In this document: positions 1 to 7,694 of the stretch, piece after piece
How positions within the stretch are numbered: the stretch's first letter is position 1
How the letters are laid out: each line of letters begins with the position of its first letter
Assembly (NCBI GenBank): GCA_018267385.1
Contig: JAFDYN010000019.1
Location: 54,128-118,127, forward strand
Direction: 5' to 3'
Origin: Bacteroidota bacterium
GTDB lineage: Bacteria > Bacteroidota > Bacteroidia > Chitinophagales > LD1
DNA: 64,000 nucleotides
Notes under the pieces: generated by a model
Seen by the model: only the letters and a program-made list of their open reading frames with translations
What the model was told of the DNA's origin: nothing
The model's database searches: none
Translations under genes and position numbers: made by a program

Positions 1-403
1 CTAGCGCCGCCAGCGGGATGGTATAGGTATAGCTGGTCACGGTGCCTGTCAGGTGCGTGCCATAGGGGAACTGGCTCACCACAGGCTGCCCATAGCGCAC
101 GGGCAGCAGGGCCAGGTCGCCTACATAGAGGCGCAGGTCCTCCAGGCGGTAGCCGCCGGTGGCTGTGTAGGTCACGTAGAGGTTGGTGGCGTCATTGCTC
201 ACGGTCACGCTGCCGGCGGTCTGGCGCTGGGTGGTGCGCAGGGTAGCCACTACGGGTGTGCCGCAGGGTGTGGGGGTGGTGCACTTCAGCGCGCCGGTAT
301 TCTGCTGCTGCAGGGCATCGGGGGTGGAGATGGTCTCTTTGCGGCAGGAGACGGCGGTCAGCGCGAGGGCTGCCAGGAGCACAAGGGTCACAGTTGGTTT
401 CAT
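1..403 (-). CDS. Lipoprotein, paralogue of the 27-kb lipoprotein (3' end outside window)
   Basis: Reading leftwards from ATG at 403 gives a signal peptide (MKPTVTLVLLAALALTAVSC) with a lipobox at Cys20, so it is a predicted lipidated secreted protein. The reading frame is still open at base 1 after 134 codons. The mature part has SVTVSNDATNLYVTYTA, RLEDLRLYVGD and VSQFPYG, which align closely with SVSVSNDPNYLKVTYTT, KLDDVHLYVGN and VSQFPYS in the complete lipoprotein at 26923-27891. The two are therefore paralogues. A Cys-rich, Pro/Thr-rich linker follows the lipid anchor in both. The function is unknown; the beta-rich repeats suggest a surface-exposed domain, which is inference. The gene was identified by translating the strand directly because it runs off the window. 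Confidence 0.85.
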   Translation of the reverse strand, partial: MKPTVTLVLLAALALTAVSCRKETISTPDALQQQNTGALKCTTPTPCGTPVVATLRTTQRQTAGSVTVSNDATNLYVTYTATGGYRLEDLRLYVGDLALLPVRYGQPVVSQFPYGTHLTGTVTSYTYTIPLAAL

Positions 404-769
404 GATGTATGGTTTATGTAATGCGAAGGTCGCGCTGCGGCGCGGCTCCGGAGGCGACCTGCGTCGTGTGCGGCTATGACTTTGGTCAGGTGGCCATGTG
501 AAGAGGAACTAAGTAGCGCGCCGGTGGGGGCAGGTTCGTAGTCGCCAGCCGCAGGCCTGCCTTCGGACTACGAACAGCTTTATTTGATCTGAACTGCGGA
601 GCGGGTACATATACGCACACTCGCGGGACGCGAGCGAGGGAGACGGATGGTTCCAGCGAGGACGCTTGAACTTGCGGGGTACGAATCCTCGTCACAGACG
701 AGGACTAGAGGAGGGCGCAAATAGGAGAATATCTAATAATTTGTAACTTCATGAGATTAGAATCTAAGT
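404..769. other. Intergenic stretch with one palindrome
   Basis: There is no credible gene here: the only open frame (486-695, minus) has the composition of random GC-rich DNA. It contains the 42-base palindrome listed separately. Base composition changes from GC-rich to AT-rich at about 715, where the HNH nuclease cassette begins. Confidence 0.6.
534..575. repeat. Dispersed palindrome, copy A
   Basis: A 42-base imperfect palindrome with 10-base perfect arms (GTTCGTAGTC and GACTACGAAC) around a GC-rich centre containing CAGGCCTG. The same sequence in the opposite orientation occurs at 2124-2166, and a diverged relative at 4057-4097. The resemblance to REP-type elements is by structure only. 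Confidence 0.85.
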
Positions 770-1711
770 ATGAAGTTTTACATCGGTGTCACCGATAATA
801 AATGGTTTAATTATTTAAGTCAGATCAACCCAGAAGATATAAACTTCTGGCAACCTGGAGGTTCAGTTAGTTTCAAGGCAGTTGAATCTGGCGCCCCTTT
901 TCTCTTTAAATTAAAAAGTCCATTAAATGCCATTGGTGGCGTAGGCTTCTTTTCCAGTCATTCCTTCTTACCATTGACAGTTGCCTGGGATATCTTTCAA
1001 AATAGAAATGGAGCTGCGACTTATAATGAGTTTAGCAATTCTATCTTAGCCTATAGAGTCGATAAGAGCAATGTAAATCCGACGATTGGATGTATTGTTT
1101 TGACGAATCCGATATTCTTTAAGAGGGAAGACTGGATTCCTACGCCAAGTAATTGGTCAAATAGTATAGTTCAAGGCAAATCTTATAATACAGAGGAGCT
1201 AATTGGGAATGAAATATGGAAAAGATTGGAGTTATTGCTCCAAAAATATTTACCCGCTACTATACAAGAGCCATCCATTATTGGATCGCTATTAGAAGAA
1301 CCATCTCCGAGATATGGCAAGTCTGTTCTAACAAAAGTAAGGGTAGGGCAAGGCGCATTTAGAGTATTAGTAACTGACACTTATTCTAAGCGCTGTTCGA
1401 TTACAGGTGAAAAGACCTTACCAGTTTTAGAGGCTGCTCATATTCAACCATATTCTGACTTAGGGCCTCATGAAATTTCAAACGGTATTCTTCTTAGATC
1501 GGATATTCACAAACTCTTTGACAATGGATATGTTACTATCACCAAAGATTTTAAAGTAGAAGTCAGCTCAAGAATAAAAGAGGAATTTCAAAATGGAAGG
1601 GAATATTATCAATATCACGGCAAAGAATTAATGATACTTCCTCAAGAAGAAAAGCATCGTCCCAATAGTCTCTATATTGATTGGCATAACAATAATATAT
1701 ATAAAGGTTAA
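770..1711 (+). CDS. HNH endonuclease, predicted restriction endonuclease type (COG3440-like)
   Basis: 313 residues. The C-terminal part (about 190-260) carries an HNH_2-type nuclease site: Cys209, EAAHI with His224, NGILLRSDIHKLF with Asn238 and His247. The N-terminal half (GVTDNKWFNYL, FWQPGG, PFLFKLK, GGVGFF) matches the arrangement of the COG3440 predicted restriction endonucleases, where a PUA/EVE-like domain is thought to read modified DNA. A modification-dependent restriction role is inference from that family. The gene is clearly more AT-rich than the genes on either side and is bounded by inverted palindromes, which suggests horizontal acquisition as a cassette. No methyltransferase or partner nuclease lies next to it. 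The only neighbour inside the boundary is the convergent small gene at 1782-2087. Confidence 0.85.
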   Translation: MKFYIGVTDNKWFNYLSQINPEDINFWQPGGSVSFKAVESGAPFLFKLKSPLNAIGGVGFFSSHSFLPLTVAWDIFQNRNGAATYNEFSNSILAYRVDKSNVNPTIGCIVLTNPIFFKREDWIPTPSNWSNSIVQGKSYNTEELIGNEIWKRLELLLQKYLPATIQEPSIIGSLLEEPSPRYGKSVLTKVRVGQGAFRVLVTDTYSKRCSITGEKTLPVLEAAHIQPYSDLGPHEISNGILLRSDIHKLFDNGYVTITKDFKVEVSSRIKEEFQNGREYYQYHGKELMILPQEEKHRPNSLYIDWHNNNIYKG

Positions 1712-1781
1712 GGACCTCTGGAACCAAGACAATTACATTGATATTTCTTTAAATTAACAGGGTGGTCTTGATTACCTTAAT

Positions 1782-2087
1782 TCAAATTGTTGTTTCAAAA
1801 CTAGGATTCCAGTTGTTTAGCGTCCCCATTGGTGTATTATGGAGGCCATTTAAGCCGTAAACAGCGAAAGATGTATCATCATCAATTATGCTTTCATCAT
1901 ACCTGAAAGTATTATCTGGCAAAACTCTTACATATTGATTTCTTATTTTAGGATTGATTGGAGCCACAATCCATTCAAACTCCAAATTACTTGGTGTTTC
2001 TAATTTCCCCTCTTGTTTGAGTCTTTGAAGGGTTAGTTCAGCTTTTTCCTTTTTCATTGGTACAAAATTTACATTCAAAAATAGCAC
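1782..2087 (-). CDS. Hypothetical protein in the HNH cassette
   Basis: 101 residues, not recognised. It is AT-rich like the HNH gene that converges on it, 70 bases away. The protein starts MLFLNVNFVPMKKEKAELTL; the second Met (residue 11) is an equally good start and would give a soluble 91-residue protein with a charged amphipathic N-terminus followed by a beta-rich part (FEWIVAPINPKI, YVRVLPDNTFRYDE, FAVYGL). It lies within the palindrome-flanked segment, so it may be a companion of the nuclease (for example an inhibitor or specificity factor) or an unrelated passenger. Nothing in the sequence decides between these. Confidence 0.55.
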   Translation of the reverse strand: MLFLNVNFVPMKKEKAELTLQRLKQEGKLETPSNLEFEWIVAPINPKIRNQYVRVLPDNTFRYDESIIDDDTSFAVYGLNGLHNTPMGTLNNWNPSFETTI

Positions 2088-2123
2088 TAATCCTCTATAC
2101 TTGTATGTAAATATTCACACGCT

Positions 2124-2166
2124 GGTCGTAGTCCGAAGGTAGGCCTGAGGGATAGCGACTACGAAC
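2124..2166. repeat. Dispersed palindrome, copy B (inverted relative to copy A)
   Basis: This is the reverse complement of copy A at 534-575 with a few substitutions and one extra base in the loop. The right arm CGACTACGAAC and the centre AGGCCTG are identical. Copies A and B together enclose the HNH gene and the small gene at 1782-2087. Confidence 0.8.
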
Positions 2167-2294
2167 ATTCAACTATGCTCTGGCGGGCTTCTCCGGACCT
2201 CGTAGCCTGCACTCGTCTGCCTTGCCACGTTTGCCCTTCCTGCATCGCCTCTCTCGCACGCTGGTATGCCGGCGGCACCGTTTCTATCCATGTT

Positions 2295-3836
2295 TTAGAA
2301 GTGCATCGTACTACCCTTACCTGTCTTCTTCGCAAAGCGCACATCACCTTTATAATAGCGTTTGGTGTAGGGAATGGTGACCTTCACGGCGGCGTGGACC
2401 TCTGCGTCATAGATGTATTTTTTGGCAAAGAAGGCCAGCATGTCCTGCGTACCTATGACCAGCGGCCCTGCGCGGAGGGTCATGCCCAGGCCTACATTGC
2501 CATAGACGTCTACGGACAGTGGCACGTAGGCGCCGAACCATTTATTCTCATACTTGCCCGTTGCGGTGAAGGTAGAGACCTGGTGGACCATATTCCCATT
2601 GGGCGACATCTGGGGTGAGATCACGGCGGAGCCCATCATACCGAGGCCATGCCAGATATTGTAGTCTATGAAGACATTGAAGCGCGTGGGCAGCCACATG
2701 GTGAAGTAGCCCTTATTGTCTTGCAGCACGCGAAACCGTGAGCGGATCGTGTCGTCTACACTCTGCACACCATTAGGAAACTGCGCCCCTGTGAGGTCCC
2801 AGTTCTGTATATCAGCGCTGAAGTTGCCACTGTACTCGCCGCGCTTGAGGCGTACAGCGCCGAAGTCTATGATAGAAGCACCCACCGCGAGCTTATACGG
2901 CTTGGGCACAAATCCATACCAGGAGCCGCCGCAGTTCATCTCTTCGCCGCGGTCGTCTTTGTCAGGGCGCAGTTCATATATCACGCCGAGGTCGGTGGCT
3001 ACAGTGGGGCGGGCGTATTTGTAGCTCAGCACATCCTTTGAGTATGATGGTAACGCCGATGTGATGGCTGATGCGGAATATTGATTGGAGGTGACGAGGC
3101 CCTCAGAGTAGGCGTAGGCGATATTGGTGCGGTTGATGCTGAGATTATTGACCTCGGGCCATTTGTAGTTGATATTGCTGGCATAGACATAGCCACCTAC
3201 GAGTGGCTGGATCAGTTTCAGCGTACCACCCACCTTGATCACGGAGCCATTGCGGTCATAGACCAAGCGGGAGTAGGTGATACCGTAGTCATTCCACGCG
3301 AGTGTGCGAAAGCCCATGCGCTGTGCGCTGAGGCTCTGGCCTATGAAGTGCGTGACTGCATTGGCATCATTGCCCATACCGTAGAAGGCAGACCGGGCCA
3401 GCACTTCGCTCACGTTGTCACCATTAAAAATGAAATTGCTGTGATAGCTAAAGGCGATAGCATTCTTGTTTGGTTTCTTTTTCTTGCCAAAGGATACCAT
3501 GAAGGATAGCGGCCCGGTGAGCTGATAGCCGGCATAGGCGTTTTTGTTGTTGCCATTGACGCGCTCATGCAGGTACCGGCTCTGAAAGTCCGGGTCACTG
3601 GCCAGCGAGGGGTGCATGAGCACACGACGGTCGAGGCCGATGTAGTTGTTATTGACCGCTGCGGAGATGCCGGCCAGATTGATGTCAGCCTGGTAGGGGC
3701 TATTGGCTATGGCAGGGTTGAAAGTGACCGTGGAGATACCCCCGTAGGCGCTACCCTCCATGCCCGTAAGGAACTGCGCGTGCGAGGCGAAGGCGCTGCA
3801 TAAGAGCAGGGCTGAGAGATGCAGTCGATGCTTCAT
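2295..3836 (-). CDS. DUF5723 family outer-membrane protein
   Basis: 513 residues with a clear signal peptide (MKHRLHLSALLLCSAFASHAQ). The mature N-terminus GMEGSAYGGISTVTFNPA followed by alternating beta-strand-like segments (YAGYQLTGPLSFMVSFG, AIAFSYHSNFIFNGDN, KVGGTLKLIQPL, FNVFIDYNIWHGLGMMG) fits the DUF5723 family, predicted beta-barrel proteins of Bacteroidota related in general shape to PorP/SprF. A conserved-looking NPA...SPY motif follows the signal. The cellular role of the family is not established; an outer-membrane location is inferred. It is monocistronic: the right neighbour is on the other strand and a palindrome lies just downstream. Confidence 0.8.
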   Translation of the reverse strand: MKHRLHLSALLLCSAFASHAQFLTGMEGSAYGGISTVTFNPAIANSPYQADINLAGISAAVNNNYIGLDRRVLMHPSLASDPDFQSRYLHERVNGNNKNAYAGYQLTGPLSFMVSFGKKKKPNKNAIAFSYHSNFIFNGDNVSEVLARSAFYGMGNDANAVTHFIGQSLSAQRMGFRTLAWNDYGITYSRLVYDRNGSVIKVGGTLKLIQPLVGGYVYASNINYKWPEVNNLSINRTNIAYAYSEGLVTSNQYSASAITSALPSYSKDVLSYKYARPTVATDLGVIYELRPDKDDRGEEMNCGGSWYGFVPKPYKLAVGASIIDFGAVRLKRGEYSGNFSADIQNWDLTGAQFPNGVQSVDDTIRSRFRVLQDNKGYFTMWLPTRFNVFIDYNIWHGLGMMGSAVISPQMSPNGNMVHQVSTFTATGKYENKWFGAYVPLSVDVYGNVGLGMTLRAGPLVIGTQDMLAFFAKKYIYDAEVHAAVKVTIPYTKRYYKGDVRFAKKTGKGSTMHF

Positions 3837-4056
3837 ACATAATCCTTTTGAGTGAGATAAAGGTTGAATTATGTATCATGGTGTAGTCTGTTTGAGTGAA
3901 TGTAGCCATCCCCAAAAGCTCCTGAAGGGGATCTAAAAGCAAAGACATCCGGAGATATATTAATACAACGTGAGAGGTAGTTTTTTTAGTATGGCCGGGT
4001 GAGGGCATGGCCGGGGGATTACCCCCAACTGTCCGTAGCTAAAATAAAACAATGCT

Positions 4057-4097
4057 GTCCGTAGATGAAGGCAGGCCAGTGGCAGGCTTCTACGGAC
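4057..4097. repeat. Dispersed palindrome, copy C (diverged)
   Basis: A 41-base palindrome with arms GTCCGTAGA and TCTACGGAC around a GAAGGCAGGCC centre. The GAAGGCAGGCC block is shared with copies A and B, while the outer arms are diverged. A half-copy (GTCCGTAG) lies at 4031-4038. Confidence 0.65.
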
Positions 4098-4150
4098 CTT
4101 CCCGCTCAGTGCTGTCCACGGGGCTACAGACACTCATCCGGGCTACATTC

Positions 4151-4178
4151 CAGATTCAGATCTGCCGCGGCGGATCTG
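4151..4178. repeat. Palindrome ATTCAGATC/GATCTGAAT
   Basis: 9-base perfect arms with a self-complementary GCCGCGGC core and one mismatched pair. It has no T-run on either side, so it is not a classical terminator. Confidence 0.6.
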
Positions 4179-4240
4179 AATGACGACATGCGGGAATCAC
4201 AGGCATAAAACCCTACCTTCGCCTCACAGCAAAAGCCTCC

Positions 4241-4603
4241 ATGCTCACCTACCATCCCGACAATCCACTCAGCGCTTTCCTGCATCGTACAGGCATCATC
4301 ACAGATGATAGCCGCATCTGCCGGTTTGCGGCGCGGGTGAGTATCACTACGGCGTCTCACAGTCTGGAGGAGGCGGAGGTGCCGGTGAGCGCTACGGTGG
4401 ATGGGAGCAGGGACTTCGGGCGGCTCGGCTTTCTGGAGGCGCGGGTGAATGCGCTGCTGTATCCTACCGACTTTGATGCGAAGTGGCAGCGGTTCCGCTA
4501 TGTAGATGATGCCTGCCTGCAGATCACCGGCACCCACCCCAAGAAGATGATCGGCCGCTACACCGTCACCATAAAGCCTATTCTAAACAGCCAGGCCGAA
4601 TAG
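4241..4603 (+). CDS. Hypothetical protein
   Basis: 120 residues, not recognised. The protein looks real rather than a shadow: it has a mixed composition with a beta-rich end (CLQITGTHPKKMIGRYTVTIKPIL), and a TACCTTCG promoter-like box lies about 20 bases upstream of the ATG. The opposite strand frame (4124-4537) is Arg/His-rich and unconvincing. No signal peptide or membrane segment is visible. The downstream region is a repeat-filled gap. Confidence 0.5.
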   Translation: MLTYHPDNPLSAFLHRTGIITDDSRICRFAARVSITTASHSLEEAEVPVSATVDGSRDFGRLGFLEARVNALLYPTDFDAKWQRFRYVDDACLQITGTHPKKMIGRYTVTIKPILNSQAE

Positions 4604-5126
4604 ACCTACCTGACTCATCAGGCACCATCTCCGCCCGCACCCGCCCATTGCTGACATTCCCCCTTCAGAAAGGTCGCAGATCCCGTACCCATAGGTCGGA
4701 AGGGACAAAGGGGGATTCGACACACGTGCGCTACAGCGCTCTGCTACACCCAATAAACCGCCGTGCCCTACGCGTCTTTTTAGCATTCCTTAGAGTTCTT
4801 GGTGCCCTTCGTGTGCAAACCCTTTTTGCGTTTTTGCGTTTTCGCGAGCCATCATGTATTCGGCTGCTCTCTTCGCGCTCCCACTGTCGCGCGATTGTAT
4901 CGCGTGACTACTCTGCATAGCGTTTTCAACGCGTCATGTTTTTGCGAGCCATCCTGCATTCCGCTTCTCCTTCGCGCCTTTGCGTGAAAACATTGCATTC
5001 GGCTATTCCTTTACATTCCCTTAAACCCTTTGCGCCTTCGCGAGAAATCTATTCCGCATTCCTTAGAGTTCTTGTGCCCTCCGTGTGAAAACCCTTTCCG
5101 CGCTTTTGCGGTACACCCCACCATCA
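4604..5126. other. Intergenic stretch filled with degenerate repeats
   Basis: No gene. It consists largely of TTTGCG/TTCGCG-type degenerate repeats, described in the next entry. Open frames here are translations of repeats. Confidence 0.65.
4768..5113. repeat. Degenerate CTTTGCG-type dispersed repeats
   Basis: Repeated blocks of the form ccttagagttcttggtgcc, cttcgtgtg, aaccctttttgcg and ttttcgcgagcc occur at about 4790-4860, 4930-4990 and 5020-5113. The block starting CCTTAGAGTTCTTG is present twice (about 4789 and 5060). A related block (ccttagcgtctttgcgcc) occurs at about 5950-5985. These are intergenic, imperfect, and composed of alternating T-runs and GCG. Confidence 0.7.
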
Positions 5127-5780
5127 CTACAACTCAGCCCGCAAAAAATACCCATCCTCAAACAGCACCGCAGGCAGGTACGCAGGCGGCTTGCCATCAA
5201 AGAACGCGATAGGCGGTATCAGCGCCTTGTCAGGATACAGCGTGTTATACCTGCGCAGCTTCTCCATCGTGATATTCTGCTTCTTATTGGGCTGCTGCGC
5301 CTGCCCCTGCGCGGCAGCGGTCACAGCGCCCTCGGCCACGGCCTCCTGCGCTGCAGGCGCCGCCTGGGCAGGCACCTCTACCACCACTGCCTCCGGCTCA
5401 GGGTCGGGCTGCGCATCCCAGCCCGCCAGCTCCGTCATATCCGGCTGCGGCGGCACGATATCCGCCTCCCTGTTCCACCCATAGTGGTGCTTCAGCATAA
5501 ACGTGGCAAAATGCACCGGCATCTTGCCCGTGATCGCCTTATCCACTACCCGCGCCTCAAAGCGCTGCTGTATCACCTTCATGAGAGAGATCACGGCATA
5601 GTGGCCGCGCCACTTGCGCCGCCAGTAGGCCCACACATCATCGTACACATGCGCCAGCGCGAGCGCATGGCCCAGGTAGTGGCAGTCCGGGCTGTGAGCG
5701 TATTGATCGATCGCTTCGAGCGTCTCCAGCGTCCGCTCCAGCGTCCACTTCACCGCATTCTGGTTTCCTTTGGTACCCAT
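5127..5780 (-). CDS. Phage terminase small-subunit-like protein
   Basis: 217 residues. The N-terminal 100 residues start MGTKGNQNAVK and continue with a helical region containing VYDDVWAYWRRKW, FEARVVDKAITGK and FMLKHHYGW. That pattern resembles DNA-recognition small terminase subunits of phages (gp3-like), although this is judged by eye. The middle (about 115-165) is a Pro/Ala/Gln-rich linker, followed by a short C-terminal domain (KLRRYNTLYPDKALIPPIAFFD). No large terminase, portal or capsid gene is adjacent, so if the assignment is right it is an orphan or a domesticated fragment. It is GC-rich like the core genome, unlike the nearby AT-rich genes. The region upstream is repeat-filled. Confidence 0.5.
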   Translation of the reverse strand: MGTKGNQNAVKWTLERTLETLEAIDQYAHSPDCHYLGHALALAHVYDDVWAYWRRKWRGHYAVISLMKVIQQRFEARVVDKAITGKMPVHFATFMLKHHYGWNREADIVPPQPDMTELAGWDAQPDPEPEAVVVEVPAQAAPAAQEAVAEGAVTAAAQGQAQQPNKKQNITMEKLRRYNTLYPDKALIPPIAFFDGKPPAYLPAVLFEDGYFLRAEL

Positions 5781-6218
5781 AGGTTCATGTTTTTATTGAG
5801 AGAAAATAGAGGCAAGAGGCAAGAATCAAGAATCAAGAATCTAGAGTCAAGAAGCAAGAGCCAAGAAGTTAAAAACAAGAAGCAATAAGCCTTATTTTTT
5901 TATTTTGCGTTTTCGCGTTTTCGCGAGACAAAAAATGTATTTGCTGTTCCCTTAGCGTCTTTGCGCCTTCGCGTGAAAACTTTTTAGCGGTTAATCCTCA
6001 GTGCTAATATATGCAAAATACGCCAATAAAGCAATTTGAACCCTCACAAAACCTATCCACAAAAATGAGGACAATTCCCCCTCAAAAAACTTGCAAAACT
6101 CAACCTCCACCGACCCACACAAGCACAACAAAATACGTATGTAGCCGGCAAACATATCACCCCTCCCTCAGTCGAAAAACGACTTTAGAAAGGCAATGAT
6201 ATACCATATGGGCGTAGA
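5781..6218. other. Intergenic stretch with two repeat types
   Basis: About 5805-5890 is a run of caagaatcaagaatc-type short repeats. About 5900-5985 holds ttttgcgttttcgcg and ccttagcgtctttgcgcc repeats. The rest (5990-6218) is AT-rich with no convincing gene; the 62-codon frame at 6011-6199 is Thr/Pro/Lys low complexity and is not believed. Confidence 0.55.
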
Positions 6219-6503
6219 TTAATATACTTCGTATATGTCGTCAGTATGAAATCCGACTGTTTTTAGCCTTTCATTGTGCTTCTTATCACCCGCCAATATT
6301 TCTGCATACAGAACTCCAGATGTGTTTTTACCTTCCTTAATATTTGCCAACAGCTCCTCTTGTAATTCGTCAGAAACTATTAAGTCAATAGTTATCGAAT
6401 TACCGTAGTCGTGATTGCTTTTAGAATCATATTTAAATGAAGGTGTTATTTGGTGTCCTTCAATTTTGCTGATTTGATACAGCCTCTCTCTTGAAAATTT
6501 CAT
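6219..6503 (-). CDS. Hypothetical protein
   Basis: 94 residues, AT-rich, not recognised. The soluble sequence (MKFSRERLYQISKIEGHQI, ITIDLIVSDELQEELLANI, GVLYAEILAGDKKHNERLK, VGFHTDDIYEVY) has a normal amino-acid mix. A good TAnnTTTG promoter (TAATTTTG) lies upstream. It lies between repeats and an insertion sequence, so it belongs to the accessory stretch. No partner gene is overlapping, so there is no toxin-antitoxin pairing visible. Confidence 0.6.
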   Translation of the reverse strand: MKFSRERLYQISKIEGHQITPSFKYDSKSNHDYGNSITIDLIVSDELQEELLANIKEGKNTSGVLYAEILAGDKKHNERLKTVGFHTDDIYEVY

Positions 6504-6523
6504 TTTAATGTATTTTTATAATA

Positions 6524-6555
6524 CAAAATTATAAAGCGTTTTGCCATATACTCAA
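6524..6555 (-). promoter_or_regulatory. Promoter of the 6219-6503 gene
   Basis: On the minus strand, TTG (6553-6555) is followed after 21 bases by TAATTTTG (6524-6531), the Bacteroidota -33/-7 pattern. The start codon is about 20 bases downstream. Confidence 0.5.
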
Positions 6556-6654
6556 AAAATAATACACAAGCCAAAAACTAAAAATCCAGCCGTAGTTGCG
6601 CTGGATTAAAGTAAGTTTCTTTATGTCTGTGGGACTTATCCCGTTTGTGTCTCT

Positions 6655-7620
6655 TTATGCCATTGGCATTCCCAACTCACCTGCGTCCTCACCCTTACCT
6701 ATGAGATCAGAATATCTCAGCCTGCCGTATGAGTTTTTAAGTACACCTGAAAATCTTTCACCGTCAGCTATTGCGCGAACGTTATAACGATAGGCATACT
6801 CATTGCAATACCTATCAAGGTGCTTAATAGATACGTGGTGTTGTATGCCTTTGATACCACGCTTAAACTGTGACCAAAAGCCCTCTATATTGTTCGTATG
6901 GAAAGAGCCTTTAGCATACTCGCCACCTTGGTGATTAATGACTACATGGTTAAACTCAAAATGCAAGTCTTTATAGCCGCCATGTGCATCTGTAATAAGA
7001 GCCTTTGCATTCTTACTAACCCTATCCTTGATAATCGGCTTTACGATTTTGCCAGCCTCACTTTCTACCTTAAACGCTGTTACATTGCCATTACGCTCTA
7101 AAAGACCTACCATAGCTTGTTTCTCTAGCGTGCCGCGACCGAATTTCTCAGTAAGCTCCTTACGCTTCTTAGCGTGCTTGTTTTTTCTTTCACCACCGTA
7201 GTAGGTGGCATCTACTTCGATTTCACCCTCCAGCAAAGATGGGTTTTCTGCTTTCAGCATTTCACGAACGCGGTGTAGGATAAACCATGCTGTTTTCTGA
7301 GTGACATTGAGATCACGGGATAGTTGATGAGAGCTTATGCCTTTGCGGTGTGCTGTGATAAGATAAATTGCAGCGAACCATATACGCAGGCCAATTTTTG
7401 TGTTTTCGTAAATCGTCCCCGTAGTAACTGTGAATTTCTTTTGGCAGCCTTTCGATTTGCAACGATAGCCACGATTAGTCTTATACGCACCCACGGCAGC
7501 ACAGTGAGGACATACAGGCTCCCCGCCATTCCAAAGCTGTTGCTCCAGTAGCTTTACACAAGTCTCGTTATCCTTGTAGTAGTCCAGTATTTGTAGTACA
7601 CTTTTGAATTGAGTTTGCAT
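6655..7620 (-). CDS. IS1595 family (ISXO2-like) transposase
   Basis: 321 residues. The N-terminal zinc ribbon has CPHC (about 37-40) and a second Cys pair around YRCKSKGC. The DDE-type catalytic core shows EVDATYYGG (first Asp), LITDAHGGY (second Asp) and NNIEGFWSQFKRG (acidic residue with the family's Glu-Gly-Phe-Trp and Lys). These are the hallmarks of ISXO2-like transposases, which cut and paste DNA with inverted repeats. The length is normal for the family and the frame is intact, so the element may still be active. A promoter-like TATCTTTG lies at 7640-7647 just upstream. The gene is AT-rich compared with the core genome. Confidence 0.92.
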   Translation of the reverse strand: MQTQFKSVLQILDYYKDNETCVKLLEQQLWNGGEPVCPHCAAVGAYKTNRGYRCKSKGCQKKFTVTTGTIYENTKIGLRIWFAAIYLITAHRKGISSHQLSRDLNVTQKTAWFILHRVREMLKAENPSLLEGEIEVDATYYGGERKNKHAKKRKELTEKFGRGTLEKQAMVGLLERNGNVTAFKVESEAGKIVKPIIKDRVSKNAKALITDAHGGYKDLHFEFNHVVINHQGGEYAKGSFHTNNIEGFWSQFKRGIKGIQHHVSIKHLDRYCNEYAYRYNVRAIADGERFSGVLKNSYGRLRYSDLIGKGEDAGELGMPMA

Positions 7621-7639
7621 CTGTTTTCGTTTGATATAT

Positions 7640-7647
7640 CAAAGATA
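7640..7647 (-). promoter_or_regulatory. -7 box of the transposase gene
   Basis: TATCTTTG on the minus strand, about 20 bases before the ATG. No TTG was found at the usual -33 distance. Confidence 0.4.
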
Positions 7648-7694
7648 ATATTACGCCCACAATCTACCTAATTTAATTTGTTAAATCTGTGCGA

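Larger units (their letters stand above)
3837..4240. other. Intergenic stretch with palindromes
   Basis: There is no gene on either strand. It holds a GGGGG-ATTA-CCCCC hairpin at 4013-4026, the diverged palindrome copy C at 4057-4097 and a second perfect palindrome at 4151-4178. A promoter-like TACCTTCG (one mismatch to TAnnTTTG) sits at 4214-4221, just ahead of the gene starting at 4241. Confidence 0.6.

Noticed and set aside
486..695. 69-codon minus-strand frame over palindrome copy A
   Set aside because: It reads through the palindrome, has Arg/Pro/Ser shadow composition, and has no promoter or family match.
4124..4537. 137-codon minus-strand frame
   Set aside because: It has Arg/His/Cys-rich shadow composition and overlaps the more plausible plus-strand gene 4241-4603 and a palindrome.
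5085..5888. 267-codon plus-strand frame opposite the terminase-like gene
   Set aside because: It is made of Leu/Arg/His runs and ends in translated simple repeats; it is the antisense shadow of the GC-rich gene.
4768..5985. CRISPR-like array
   Set aside because: The repeats are degenerate, irregularly spaced and have no unique spacers of constant length; no cas genes are present.
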